From JACDAV01 sp036556145 (GTDB lineage Bacteria; Chloroflexota; Limnocylindria; Limnocylindrales; CSP1-4), in contig DATBKB010000095.1 of assembly GCA_036556145.1 (NCBI GenBank), positions 19,994 to 83,993 of the forward strand: a stretch of 64,000 nucleotides of DNA, in the 5' to 3' direction. The position numbers and the translations under genes are program-made. Positions 8,903 through 17,716 of this stretch are shown in pieces (within the stretch, counting starts at the first letter, position 1; the number at the start of each line of letters is the position of its first letter). The notes under the pieces are model-generated. The model searched no databases. It saw nothing but the letters and a program-made list of their open reading frames with translations, and had not been told where the DNA came from.

Positions 8903-9478
8903 GTGGATCTCTACACCGTCGCGGCGGCGGCGCAGGAGCTGGCCGCCCTCGCGGCCGAGGAAGGCGCTGCCGAGGCAACGTTCCAGATCAACCTGTTCTG
9001 GATCCTCACCCAGGCAGCGAGCTTCGGGCTGTTCCTCGTCATCCTGTACTTCGCCGCGTTCCGCCGGATCGGCGGCGTCCTCGAGGAGCGGCGCCAGCGG
9101 ATCGAGCAAGGGCTCCGCGACGCGGAGCAGGCCCGCCGCGACCGCGAGCGTGCCCAGGAGGAGCACGCCGCGGCCCTGGCCGAGGCGCGGCGCGAGGCGC
9201 AGGAGATCCTCGGCCGGGCGGAGCGGCTTGCCCAGGAGTCGCGGGATGCCGACATCGCCGCCACCCGCGAGGAGCTCGAGCGCATGCGCCAGCGGGCCGC
9301 CGAGGACATCGACGCCGAGAAGCAGCGCGCGATCGCCGACCTCCGCCGCGAGGTCGCCGACCTGGCTCTCGCCGCCGCGACCCGTGTTCTCGGCGAGTCG
9401 ATGACCGACGAGCGCCAGCGCCGGCTCGTCAACGAATTCCTGGCCGAGGCCGGGACCACCAGCGACCGGCGCCGCTGA
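8903..9478 (+). CDS. atpF: ATP synthase F0 subunit b
   Basis: Peripheral stalk subunit. 191 residues: a short N-terminal stretch, one transmembrane segment near 31-51, and a long charged coiled coil of repeated Glu/Arg/Gln heptads to the C-terminus. The start is GTG at 8903. The b subunit usually runs 155-170 residues; the extra length is at the N-terminus, and an internal start is possible. Its TGA overlaps the atpH ATG (TGATG). Confidence 0.92.
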   Translation: MDLYTVAAAAQELAALAAEEGAAEATFQINLFWILTQAASFGLFLVILYFAAFRRIGGVLEERRQRIEQGLRDAEQARRDRERAQEEHAAALAEARREAQEILGRAERLAQESRDADIAATREELERMRQRAAEDIDAEKQRAIADLRREVADLALAAATRVLGESMTDERQRRLVNEFLAEAGTTSDRRR

Positions 9479-10047
9479 TGGCCCGCGGGACGAGTGCCGC
9501 TCGTCGCTACGCCGAGGCCGCCTTCGAGCTTGCCGAGAAGGCGAAGAGCCAAGACGCCTGGGCGAAGGACCTGCGACTCGCGGCCGAGCTCCTCGCCGAC
9601 GAACGGATCCGGGGCGTCCTCGACAACCCCGCCGTTCCGACCGCGGATCGCGATTCGCTCGTCACGAAGCTGCTCGGCAAGCGCGTCTCCGGGCAGGTCG
9701 GAAATCTCGTCCGGCTGCTCGCGCAGCGCAACCGGATCGAGCTCCTGCCCGTGGTCGCCGCCGAGTTCCGGCGCCTCCTCAACCGCCAGAACGGCGTCGT
9801 CGAGGCGATCGTCACGAGCGCACTCCCGCTCACGCCCAAGGAGCTCGAGGCCCTCCGCAAGCGCCTCGAGGGGATGACCGGCGCGACCGTCGAGCTCGAG
9901 ACCGCGGTCGACGACTCGCTCATCGGTGGCCTCACGGTCCGGATCGGTGACCGGCTCCTCGACGCGAGCGTCCGCGGCCGGCTCGAGCGACTCCGCAAGC
10001 AGCTCAGCGGCCGCGGCGGCGCGGGCAGCGTGGCGAGCCTGCGGTGA
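9478..10047 (+). CDS. atpH: ATP synthase F1 subunit delta
   Basis: Links the F1 head to the b-subunit stalk. 189 residues. The N-terminal helical bundle begins ARRYAEAAFELAEK, followed by NLVRLLAQRNRIELLP, and the conserved C-terminal signature is LIGGLTVRIGDRLLDASVRGRLERL. Start ATG overlaps the atpF stop by one base, indicating coupled translation. Confidence 0.95.
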   Translation: MARGTSAARRYAEAAFELAEKAKSQDAWAKDLRLAAELLADERIRGVLDNPAVPTADRDSLVTKLLGKRVSGQVGNLVRLLAQRNRIELLPVVAAEFRRLLNRQNGVVEAIVTSALPLTPKELEALRKRLEGMTGATVELETAVDDSLIGGLTVRIGDRLLDASVRGRLERLRKQLSGRGGAGSVASLR

Positions 10048-10104
10048 CGCCGATGACGGCGACCTTCCCGACCTCCACCCCTACAGCACCAACCTGGAGA
10101 CCCG

Positions 10105-11829
10105 ATGGCCATCAAGTCTGACGAGATCGTCACGATCATCAAGTCCGCGATCGAGGGCTTCGACGAGAAGACCGAAACGCGCAGCGTCGGCACGGTCGTC
10201 GAGGTCGGCGACGGCATCGCCCAGATCTACGGGCTGTCGGGCGCACTCGCCTCGGAGCTCCTCGAGTTCCCGAACGGGGTGATGGGCATGGCCCTCAACC
10301 TCGAGGAGGAGACCGTCGGCGCGGTGATCCTCGGCGAATACAAGGAGATCGAGGAAGGCGACACGGTCAAGACGACCGGGCGGGTCGTCGAGGTCCCGGT
10401 CGGCCAGGCGCTCCTCGGGCGCGTCGTGAACCCGCTCGGCCAGCCGCTCGACGACAAGGGCCCGATCGAGTCGAAGCGCACTCGCCCCGTCGAGCGCATT
10501 GCCCCAGGCGTCATCGTCCGCACGGGCGTCGACACGCCGGTCCAGACGGGCATCAAGGCGATCGACGCGCTCATCCCGATCGGCCGCGGGCAGCGCGAGC
10601 TGATCATCGGCGACCGGCAGACGGGCAAGACCGCCATCGCGATCGACGCGATCATCAACCAGAAGGGCAAGGGCCTGGTCTGCGTCTACGTCGCGATCGG
10701 CCAGAAGCTCTCGACGGTCGCCAAGACCGTGGCCGTTCTCGAGCAGTACGGCGCGATGGACCACACGATCGTCGTCGTCGCCGGCGCCGAGGAACCGGCC
10801 CCGCTCCAGTTCCTCGCGCCCTACGCCGCGACCGCGATGGGCGAGGAGGTCATGGAGGAGGGCGTGGAGCTCGAGGGCAAGACGGTCAAGGATGCCCTGT
10901 GCGTCTACGACGACCTCAGCAAGCACGCCTGGGCCTACCGCGAGATGTCGCTGCTCCTCCGCCGCCCGCCGGGCCGCGAGGCGTACCCGGGCGACGTCTT
11001 CTACCTCCACAGCCGCCTCCTCGAGCGGGCGGCCCGGCTCAACGAGGCCAACGGCGGCGGCTCGCTCACGGCTTTGCCGGTGATCGAGACTCAGGCGGGT
11101 GACGTGTCGGCGTACATCCCGACGAACGTCATCTCGATCACCGACGGCCAGATCTTCCTCGAGACCGACCTGTTCAACGCCGGCCAGCGGCCGGCGCTGA
11201 ACATCGGCATCTCGGTGTCGCGCGTCGGCTCGGCGGCCCAGACCAAGGCGATGAAGAAGGTCGCCGCGCCGCTCAAGCTCGACCTTGCCCAGTACCGCTC
11301 GCTCGCGGCGTTCGCGCAGTTCGCCTCGGACCTCGACAAGGCGACCCGCGACCAGCTGACGAGAGGCGAGAAGCTGTCCGAGGTCATCAAGCAGCCGCAG
11401 TACCAACCCCTGCCCGTCGAGAAGCAGGTCGCGATCCTCTACGCCGCAACGACGGGCGCGCTCGACGATGTCCCGACGCCGCGGGTCAAGGAGTTCGAGA
11501 GCCAGTTCTACCGGTTCCTCGAAAGCGAGCGGCCGAAGATCCTCCAGGAGATCGGCTCGTCGAACGACCTCAACCCGGATCTCGCCAAAGCCCTCGACGA
11601 GGCGATCGAGGCGTTCCGCGAGGCCTTCGGGGTCGGCCGCCGGGCGGCGAAGGGCGACAAGGCCGAGGCGAAACCCGCGGACCAGGGCGCGGCGAAACCC
11701 GACAAGGGCGAGGCCAGGACGGCCGCCAGGGCCGCGGCGACGTCAGCCGAAACGTCGGGCGCCAAGCCCGCCGCGAAGGCCGATTCGAAGCCGGCCGACG
11801 AAGCCGAGGCGAAGCCGGCGAGTGGCTAG
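10105..11829 (+). CDS. atpA: ATP synthase F1 subunit alpha, with Lys/Ala-rich C-terminal tail
   Basis: Non-catalytic nucleotide-binding subunit. 574 residues against the usual 500-515. Walker A is GDRQTGKT at 169-176, and the VGSAAQTKAMKKVA region carries the conserved Ser and Arg. Up to about residue 515 it matches a normal alpha subunit. The last ~59 residues form a low-complexity tail of K, A, P, E and D, likely disordered on the outside of the head. The stop overlaps the atpG start by 8 nt. Confidence 0.96.
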   Translation: MAIKSDEIVTIIKSAIEGFDEKTETRSVGTVVEVGDGIAQIYGLSGALASELLEFPNGVMGMALNLEEETVGAVILGEYKEIEEGDTVKTTGRVVEVPVGQALLGRVVNPLGQPLDDKGPIESKRTRPVERIAPGVIVRTGVDTPVQTGIKAIDALIPIGRGQRELIIGDRQTGKTAIAIDAIINQKGKGLVCVYVAIGQKLSTVAKTVAVLEQYGAMDHTIVVVAGAEEPAPLQFLAPYAATAMGEEVMEEGVELEGKTVKDALCVYDDLSKHAWAYREMSLLLRRPPGREAYPGDVFYLHSRLLERAARLNEANGGGSLTALPVIETQAGDVSAYIPTNVISITDGQIFLETDLFNAGQRPALNIGISVSRVGSAAQTKAMKKVAAPLKLDLAQYRSLAAFAQFASDLDKATRDQLTRGEKLSEVIKQPQYQPLPVEKQVAILYAATTGALDDVPTPRVKEFESQFYRFLESERPKILQEIGSSNDLNPDLAKALDEAIEAFREAFGVGRRAAKGDKAEAKPADQGAAKPDKGEARTAARAAATSAETSGAKPAAKADSKPADEAEAKPASG

Positions 11830-12673
11830 CCAGCGCGATATTCGCCGCCGGATCGGGGCCGTCCGGAACATCAAGCAGATCACCCGGGCGATGCAGTTCG
11901 TCGCGGCCTCGAAGCTCAAGCGCGCCCAGGAGTCGACGCTGGCGGCCCGACCGTACAGCGACAAGATCGACGAGGTCCTCGCCGACCTCGCCGCCGTCCT
12001 CGGCGGCGAGGACCACCCGCTCCTCGCCGAGCGGCAGGGTGGACGGCGCCTGATCGTGCTCCTCACGACCGATCGTGGCCTCGCCGGCCCGCTCAACACG
12101 AACACGATCCGCTTCGCGGCCCGCGAGATCACCGAGCACCCGGGCGACCTCGCGGTCGTGACGATCGGCCGCAAGGGCCGCGACGCCATGCGCCGGGCGC
12201 GCGTGCCGCTCGAGGCTCACTTCGCGGGCTTCGGCGACCGCCCCGCCTTCGCCGACATCCTGCCGGTCGCGCGCCTCGTGAGCGACGGGTTCGTCGGCGG
12301 CCAGTTCGCCCGCGTCGACGTCATCTTCAGCCGCTTCCAGTCGACGCTCGTGCAGCGGCCGATGCTCGACACGCTGCTGCCGGTCACGCCGGCCGAGGAC
12401 ACCGAGGGCATTCCCGGCAACCAGTTCATCTTCGAGCCGAATGCCGCGACGGTCCTCACCCGGCTCCTGCCGCGCTACGTCGCGACGCGCCTCTTCCAGG
12501 CCGTCCTCGAGAGCAAGGCGTCCGAGGAATCGAGCCGGATGGTCGCGATGAAGAACGCGACCGAGAACGCCGAGGAGCTCATCGAGGACCTGACGCTCTC
12601 GTACAACAAGGTCCGCCAGGCGAACATCACCCGCGAGATGATCGAGATCGCGACCGGCGCGCAGGCGCGCTGA
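11822..12673 (+). CDS. atpG: ATP synthase F1 subunit gamma
   Basis: Central rotor shaft. 283 residues. The N-terminus RDIRRRIGAVRNIKQITRAMQFVAASKL and C-terminus SSRMVAMKNATENAEELIEDL are the two family-defining helices. The GTG start at 11822 lies inside the end of atpA, eight bases of overlap, and is the only start that keeps the conserved N-terminal helix. Confidence 0.95.
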   Translation: MASQRDIRRRIGAVRNIKQITRAMQFVAASKLKRAQESTLAARPYSDKIDEVLADLAAVLGGEDHPLLAERQGGRRLIVLLTTDRGLAGPLNTNTIRFAAREITEHPGDLAVVTIGRKGRDAMRRARVPLEAHFAGFGDRPAFADILPVARLVSDGFVGGQFARVDVIFSRFQSTLVQRPMLDTLLPVTPAEDTEGIPGNQFIFEPNAATVLTRLLPRYVATRLFQAVLESKASEESSRMVAMKNATENAEELIEDLTLSYNKVRQANITREMIEIATGAQAR

Positions 12674-12693
12674 CAGGAGGAGCGAACCCACCC

Positions 12694-14103
12694 ATGGCCA
12701 CTGCCACGCAGCCCGCCACCGGGCACGTCATCCAGATCACCGGGCCGGTCGTCGACATCGAGTTCCCGGCCGGCCGGCTGCCCGAGATCTACAACGCGGT
12801 CGAGATCACCCGCGACAAGCAGCGCATCGTCTGCGAGGTCCAGCAGCACCTCGGCAACAACTGGGTCCGCTCCGTGGCGATGACGACCACCGACGGCCTC
12901 GCCCGCGGCGCCGAGGCCCGCGACACCGGCGGCCCGATCTCGGTGCCGGTCGGCGAGGTCACGCTCGGCCGGGTGTTCGACGTCCTCGGCCAGCCGATCG
13001 ACGAGAAGGGCCCGATCAAGGGCGACAAGCGGCTGCCGATCCACCGCCCGGCGCCGCCGTTCGACGAGCAGCGCACGGAGACCGAGGTCTTCGAGACGGG
13101 CCTCAAGGTCATCGACCTGGTCGCCCCGTTCGCGAAGGGCGGCAAGGTCGGGATCTTCGGCGGCGCCGGCGTCGGCAAGACGGTCATCATCCAGGAGCTC
13201 ATCCGGAACGTCGCCCAGGAGCACGCCGGCGTGTCGGTGTTCGCCGGCGTCGGCGAGCGCTCCCGCGAGGGCAACGACCTGATCCACGAGATGACCGAGT
13301 CGGGCGTCATCGAGAAGACGGCGTTCGTCTTCGGCCAGATGAACGAGCCGCCGGGCGCGCGACAGCGCGTCGGCCTGTCCGGTCTGACCATGGCGGAGTA
13401 CTTCCGCGACGAGGAGGGCCGCGACGTCCTCCTGTTCATCGACAACATCTTCCGGTTCACCCAGGCGGGCTCGGAGGTCTCCGCGCTCCTCGGGCGGATG
13501 CCGTCCGCGGTCGGCTACCAGCCGAACCTCGCGACGGAGATGGCCCAGCTCCAGGAGCGGATCACCTCGACCAAGAAGGGCTCGATCACGTCGCTCCAGG
13601 CGGTGTTCGTCCCGGCCGACGATTACACCGACCCGGCGCCGGCGACGACGTTCGCCCACCTCGATTCGACGATCCGCCTCGAGCGCTCGATCGCCGAGCT
13701 CGGGATCTATCCGGCGGTCGACCCGCTGACCTCGACGTCGCGGGTGCTCGACCCGAACGTCGTCGGCGCCGAGCACTACGACGTCGCGCAGGAGACGAAG
13801 CGCGTCCTTCAGCGCTACCGCGACCTCCAGGACATCATCGCGATCCTCGGCATCGACGAGCTGTCCGAGGAGGACAAGGCGACGGTCGCCCGGGCTCGCC
13901 GCCTCCAGCGGTTCATGAGCCAGCCGTTCTTCGTCGCCGAGGTCTTCACCGGCCGGCCCGGCGCCTACGTCGCGATCAAGGACACGGTCGCCTCGTTCAA
14001 GGAGATCCTCGAGGGCAAGGCCGACACGTTGCCGGAGCAGGCGTTCTTCCTCGCCGGCACGATGGAGGACGTCCGCAAGAACGCCGAGAAGCTCGGGGCC
14101 TGA
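12694..14103 (+). CDS. atpD: ATP synthase F1 subunit beta (catalytic)
   Basis: Catalytic ATPase subunit. 469 residues, normal length. Walker A is GGAGVGKT at 156-163, followed by GERSREGNDL with the catalytic glutamate. Walker B is LLFIDNIFRFTQAGSE, where bacteria usually have a methionine or isoleucine near this point, and the DELSEEDK DELSEED loop is present. ATG follows AGGAGG with a 10-nt spacer. Confidence 0.98.
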   Translation: MATATQPATGHVIQITGPVVDIEFPAGRLPEIYNAVEITRDKQRIVCEVQQHLGNNWVRSVAMTTTDGLARGAEARDTGGPISVPVGEVTLGRVFDVLGQPIDEKGPIKGDKRLPIHRPAPPFDEQRTETEVFETGLKVIDLVAPFAKGGKVGIFGGAGVGKTVIIQELIRNVAQEHAGVSVFAGVGERSREGNDLIHEMTESGVIEKTAFVFGQMNEPPGARQRVGLSGLTMAEYFRDEEGRDVLLFIDNIFRFTQAGSEVSALLGRMPSAVGYQPNLATEMAQLQERITSTKKGSITSLQAVFVPADDYTDPAPATTFAHLDSTIRLERSIAELGIYPAVDPLTSTSRVLDPNVVGAEHYDVAQETKRVLQRYRDLQDIIAILGIDELSEEDKATVARARRLQRFMSQPFFVAEVFTGRPGAYVAIKDTVASFKEILEGKADTLPEQAFFLAGTMEDVRKNAEKLGA

Positions 14104-14106
14104 GCC

Positions 14107-14529
14107 ATGCCGCTCCTCCTGGAGATCGTCACCCCGGAGCGCCTCGTCTTCTCCGAGCAGGTCGATGCCGTCGTCCTGCCGGGGAGCGACGGCGAGCTGG
14201 GCGTCCTGCCACACCACGCGCCGCTCGTCTCGACCCTCGGGATCGGCGAGCTGCGGATCCGACGGGGCGGCGAGGAGGAGCTGTTCGCGATCGCCGGCGG
14301 GTTCCTCCAGGTCCGGCCGGACAAGGTCGTGGTCATGGCCGAGACGGCCGACATGGCCTCCGAGATCGATCTGGAGCGGGCCCGCCAGGCCCGCGAGGAG
14401 GCCGAGCGCGCCCTCGAGACCGGCTACCAGGAGGGTGCCGACCTCGCCGCCGCGCGGGCGGCCCTCCAGCAGGCGCTCCTGCGGATCCGGGTCGCCGAGC
14501 GGCGCCACCGCGAGGGTCGCCGGCGCTGA
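14107..14529 (+). CDS. atpC: ATP synthase F1 subunit epsilon
   Basis: Rotor subunit and regulator. 140 residues: an N-terminal beta sandwich (LEIVTPERLVF; GSDGELGVLPHHAPLV) and a C-terminal helical hairpin ending in basic residues. Three bases separate it from atpD. It closes the operon. No clear terminator follows within the 76 bases before murA. Confidence 0.95.
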   Translation: MPLLLEIVTPERLVFSEQVDAVVLPGSDGELGVLPHHAPLVSTLGIGELRIRRGGEEELFAIAGGFLQVRPDKVVVMAETADMASEIDLERARQAREEAERALETGYQEGADLAAARAALQQALLRIRVAERRHREGRRR

Positions 14530-14605
14530 CGCGTACCCGTGCCCCACGGCGTCCGGGCCGGATTGCCACCACATCGGGGGCCGTCGCCCGTCATGATTCG
14601 GCCTG

Positions 14606-15952
14606 ATGGCTGACGCCAAGCCCTTCCAGTGGGAGTACTCGCCCGAGCCCGTGGCCCGGGAGGTGTTCCGGATTCAGGGCGGAACCCCACTGAAGGGCAC
14701 CGTTCCGATCAGCGGGGCGAAGAACGCGGCGCTGAAGATGCTCGCCGCGGCCACGCTCACCGGCGAGCGCTGCCGGTTCACGAACGTGCCCGAGATCGAG
14801 GACGTCCGGGCGATGACCGAGACGCTCCAGGACCTCGGCGTCGTCGTCGACCACCCGGCCCCGAACGTCTACGAGGTCGCCTCGGGCGACGTCGAGTGGC
14901 TGTTCGTGCCCCTCGAGGCGGCGGCCCGGATGCGGGCGAGCTTCGTCCTCCTCGGGCCGCTGCTGAGCCGCTTCGGCCGCGTGATCATCAGCAACCCGGG
15001 CGGCGACCGGATCGGGCGGCGTCCGGTCGACCTCCACGTCGAGGCGATGCGCGCTCTTGGGGCCCAGATCGAGTACCGCAACGGCTACTTCTTCGCGACC
15101 GCGCCGGGCCGGCTCCGCGGCGCCGAGGTGCGGTTCCCGCTCGTCTCCGTCATGGGCACGGAGAACGCGATGCTCGCGGCGAGCCTCGCCGACGGCCACA
15201 CGGTCATTCGGCCGGCCGCCCAGGAGCCGGAGGTCGACGACCTCATCGCGTTCCTCCAGAAGATGGGCGCCGAGGTCGAACGGACGTACGAGGACACGAT
15301 CGAGGTCGAGGGCCGCCGCCGCCTCCGGGGCGCGGAGCATCGGGTCATCCCCGATCGAATCGAGGCCGGCACGTTCGTTGTTGCCGCGGGCGTCACCGGC
15401 GGCACGCTTCGGCTCGAGGGCGCGCCGTGCGAGCATCTGCAGGCCTTCGTCGACGTCGTCGGCCGGTCGGGACTGTCGATCGCCTGCGGCCGCGACACGA
15501 TCGAGGTCGATGCGACGGCCGTCGGCCCCGGCGCGTACCGGCCCACGGACATCGAGACCGCGCCGTACCCCGGCCTCGCGACCGACCTCCAGCCGCCGAC
15601 CTCGGTGTTCCTCACCCAGGCGAACGGCCGCTCGACCGTCCACGAGACGATCTTCGAGGACCGCCTCGAGTGGCTGACCGAGCTCCGGCGCATGGGCGCG
15701 AGCGTCGAGATCCTCGACCCGCACCGCGCCGCGATCGACGGCCCGGCCCGGTTGCGCGGCACGGACGTGGAGATCGGCGACCTGCGCGCCGGCGCATCGT
15801 TGATCCTCGCCGCGCTTGCCGCGGAGGGCACGACGACGATCCGGGGGGCTCATCACGTGCACCGGGGGTATGAGAACATCGAGCGCAAGTTCCTGGACGT
15901 CGGGGCCAGGATCGAGCGCCTGGCAGAGAGGGCACTGGCGACCCGCGCATGA
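14606..15952 (+). CDS. murA: UDP-N-acetylglucosamine 1-carboxyvinyltransferase with Asp at the catalytic Cys position
   Basis: First committed step of peptidoglycan synthesis: transfers enolpyruvate from PEP to UDP-GlcNAc. 448 residues. The conserved PISGAKNAALK (substrate lysine, K39) and RPVDLH are present. The loop normally reading GGC-x-IGxRPVDLH here reads GGDRIGRRPVDLH, so residue 134 is Asp (codon 15005-15007). Cys-to-Asp MurA proteins are active in mycobacteria and Chlamydia and are insensitive to fosfomycin. A CATGAT hexamer ends 8 nt before the ATG. The stop overlaps mreB through ATGA. Confidence 0.96.
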   Translation: MADAKPFQWEYSPEPVAREVFRIQGGTPLKGTVPISGAKNAALKMLAAATLTGERCRFTNVPEIEDVRAMTETLQDLGVVVDHPAPNVYEVASGDVEWLFVPLEAAARMRASFVLLGPLLSRFGRVIISNPGGDRIGRRPVDLHVEAMRALGAQIEYRNGYFFATAPGRLRGAEVRFPLVSVMGTENAMLAASLADGHTVIRPAAQEPEVDDLIAFLQKMGAEVERTYEDTIEVEGRRRLRGAEHRVIPDRIEAGTFVVAAGVTGGTLRLEGAPCEHLQAFVDVVGRSGLSIACGRDTIEVDATAVGPGAYRPTDIETAPYPGLATDLQPPTSVFLTQANGRSTVHETIFEDRLEWLTELRRMGASVEILDPHRAAIDGPARLRGTDVEIGDLRAGASLILAALAAEGTTTIRGAHHVHRGYENIERKFLDVGARIERLAERALATRA

Positions 15953-16947
15953 AGATCGGGATCGACCTCGGGACGGCGAACGTCCTCGTCTACGTCAAGG
16001 GCAAGGGCATCGTCATCCAGGAGCCGTCGGTCGTGGCGGTCAGTGACGACAACCGGATCGTCGCCGTCGGTGAGGAGGCGCGGGAGATGATCGGGCGAAC
16101 GCCCGGCAACATCACCGCGATCCGGCCGATGAAGGACGGTGTCATCGCCGACTACGTCATCACCGAGGCGCTGCTCCGCTTCTTCATCGGCAAGGCGACG
16201 AAGAGCCGGATCGCGCTCACGAAGCCGGACGTGATGATCAGCGTCCCGGCCGGCGTGACGAGCGTCGAGAAGCGGGCGGTTCGCGACGCCGCCCTCAAGG
16301 CGGGAGCGAAGGAGGCCTACCTCATCGAGGAGCCGCTCGCGGCGGCGATCGGCGCGAACGTCCCGATCAGCGGGCCGTCGGGGAACATGGTCATCGACAT
16401 CGGCGGCGGGACGACGGAGATCGCCGTCATCGCCCTCGGCGGGATCGTCGTCTCGACGTCGCTCCGTGTCGGCGGCAACAAGTTCGACGAGGCGATCGCG
16501 AGCTACATCCGCAAGAAGTACAACCTCATGATCGGCGAGCGCACCGCCGAGGAGGTGAAGATCGCGATCGGGACGGCGCTGCCGCTCGAGCGCGAGCTGT
16601 CGATGGAGGTCCGCGGCCGCGACCTGATCGCCGGGTTGCCGCGGACGATCCCGATCACGAGCTCCGAGGTCATGGAGGCGATCGAGGCGCCGCTTCAGCA
16701 GCTCGTCGGGGCCGTACGGGGCGTCCTCGAGCAGACGCCGCCCGAGCTGTCGAGCGACATCATCGACAAGGGCATGGTCCTCTCGGGTGGCGGGGCGCTG
16801 CTTCGCAACATCGACAAGCTGCTGACGCAGGTGACCGGCGTGCCCTGCCACGTGGCCGAGAACTCGCTCAACTGCGTCGCCCTGGGGACCGGTCTCGCCC
16901 TCGAGCACTTCGACTTCTTCAAGAAGTCGCTCGTGCAGCAGCTCTAG
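15949..16947 (+). CDS. mreB: Rod shape-determining protein MreB
   Basis: Actin-like filament protein that guides lateral wall synthesis at the membrane. 332 residues. Actin-fold signatures are phosphate 1 GIDLGTANVLVY at 3-14, IEEPLAAAIGA, phosphate 2 DIGGGTTEIAVI and the adenosine motif VLSGGGALL. It starts inside the murA stop codon, so wall precursor synthesis and shape control are translationally coupled. mreC and mreD do not follow, so this copy is separated from the usual mreBCD set. Confidence 0.94.
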   Translation: MKIGIDLGTANVLVYVKGKGIVIQEPSVVAVSDDNRIVAVGEEAREMIGRTPGNITAIRPMKDGVIADYVITEALLRFFIGKATKSRIALTKPDVMISVPAGVTSVEKRAVRDAALKAGAKEAYLIEEPLAAAIGANVPISGPSGNMVIDIGGGTTEIAVIALGGIVVSTSLRVGGNKFDEAIASYIRKKYNLMIGERTAEEVKIAIGTALPLERELSMEVRGRDLIAGLPRTIPITSSEVMEAIEAPLQQLVGAVRGVLEQTPPELSSDIIDKGMVLSGGGALLRNIDKLLTQVTGVPCHVAENSLNCVALGTGLALEHFDFFKKSLVQQL

Positions 16948-16957
16948 GCCGAGTTCC

Positions 16958-17716
16958 CTGCGCGCGTTTCTCGACCTCCATTGCCATACGCGGGCGAGCT
17001 TCGACTGCCTCGCGGCCCCCGAAGCGGTCGTCCGCGCGGCGGCCGCGCGCGGCCTGACCCACCTCGCGATCACCGACCACGACCGGATCGACGGCGCGCT
17101 GGCCGGGCGCGAGGCGGCGGCTCGTCTCGCGGCCGCGGGCGGCCCTGAGCTCGAAGTGCTGGTCGGTGAGGAGATCCGGACCGCGGACGGCGACCTGATC
17201 GGCGTGTTCCTCGAGCGCCCCGTGCCGCCGGGCCTGAACGCCGCCGAGACGGCCGCCGCGATCCGGGAGCAGGGTGGCCTCGTCGGACTGCCCCACCCCT
17301 TCGACCGCTTCCGGGGCACGCTGGGACGACGCGCCGGCACGGACGCCGCGGCCGGCGGCATGGCGGCGATCGCGGCCGAGGTCGACTGGATCGAGGCCTG
17401 GAACGCCCGGCTCGTCGGCCGCGGCAACGAGCGGGCCGCCGAGCTCGCGCTCGAGCACGGCCGGCCGGGCGTCGCCGTCTCCGACGCTCATTCGGTCATC
17501 GAGGTCGGCGTCGCGTACTCGGTCGTCGACGGCGACCCGTCCACGCCGGCCGGCCTGCGGGCGGCGCTCGGGTCGGTGTCGCTCGTGACCGGGCGGGCGT
17601 CGTACGCGGTTCGGGCGATCACCCCGGTCGCGAAGCTCGTCCAGCGGGCGCGTGGCAATCGTCGGGTCGCCGCCGATCCCGCACCGGCCTCGCCGGCCCG
17701 GGCGCCGCGCTCGTGA
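16958..17716 (+). CDS. PHP-domain phosphoesterase (apparent CTG start)
   Basis: Metal-dependent PHP-fold hydrolase, 252 residues from this start. Motifs seen: LHCHTRASFD near 7-16, AITDHDRIDGA, VLVGEEIRT, GLVGLPHPFDRFRG and VSDAHSV, giving the usual metal-binding His/Asp/Glu set. Close relatives dephosphorylate small nucleotides or histidinol phosphate; the substrate here is unknown. The metal motif begins before any in-frame ATG, GTG or TTG (first is GTG at 17156), so CTG at 16958, eleven bases after the mreB stop, is the best start. The end overlaps the next gene. Confidence 0.82.
   Translation: MRAFLDLHCHTRASFDCLAAPEAVVRAAAARGLTHLAITDHDRIDGALAGREAAARLAAAGGPELEVLVGEEIRTADGDLIGVFLERPVPPGLNAAETAAAIREQGGLVGLPHPFDRFRGTLGRRAGTDAAAGGMAAIAAEVDWIEAWNARLVGRGNERAAELALEHGRPGVAVSDAHSVIEVGVAYSVVDGDPSTPAGLRAALGSVSLVTGRASYAVRAITPVAKLVQRARGNRRVAADPAPASPARAPRS

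Noticed and set aside
12475..14619. Minus-strand ORF of 714 residues opposite atpD/atpC
   Set aside because: Exact shadow of strongly conserved ATP synthase genes; composition is Arg/Asp/Leu-rich as expected for antisense reading at this GC content.
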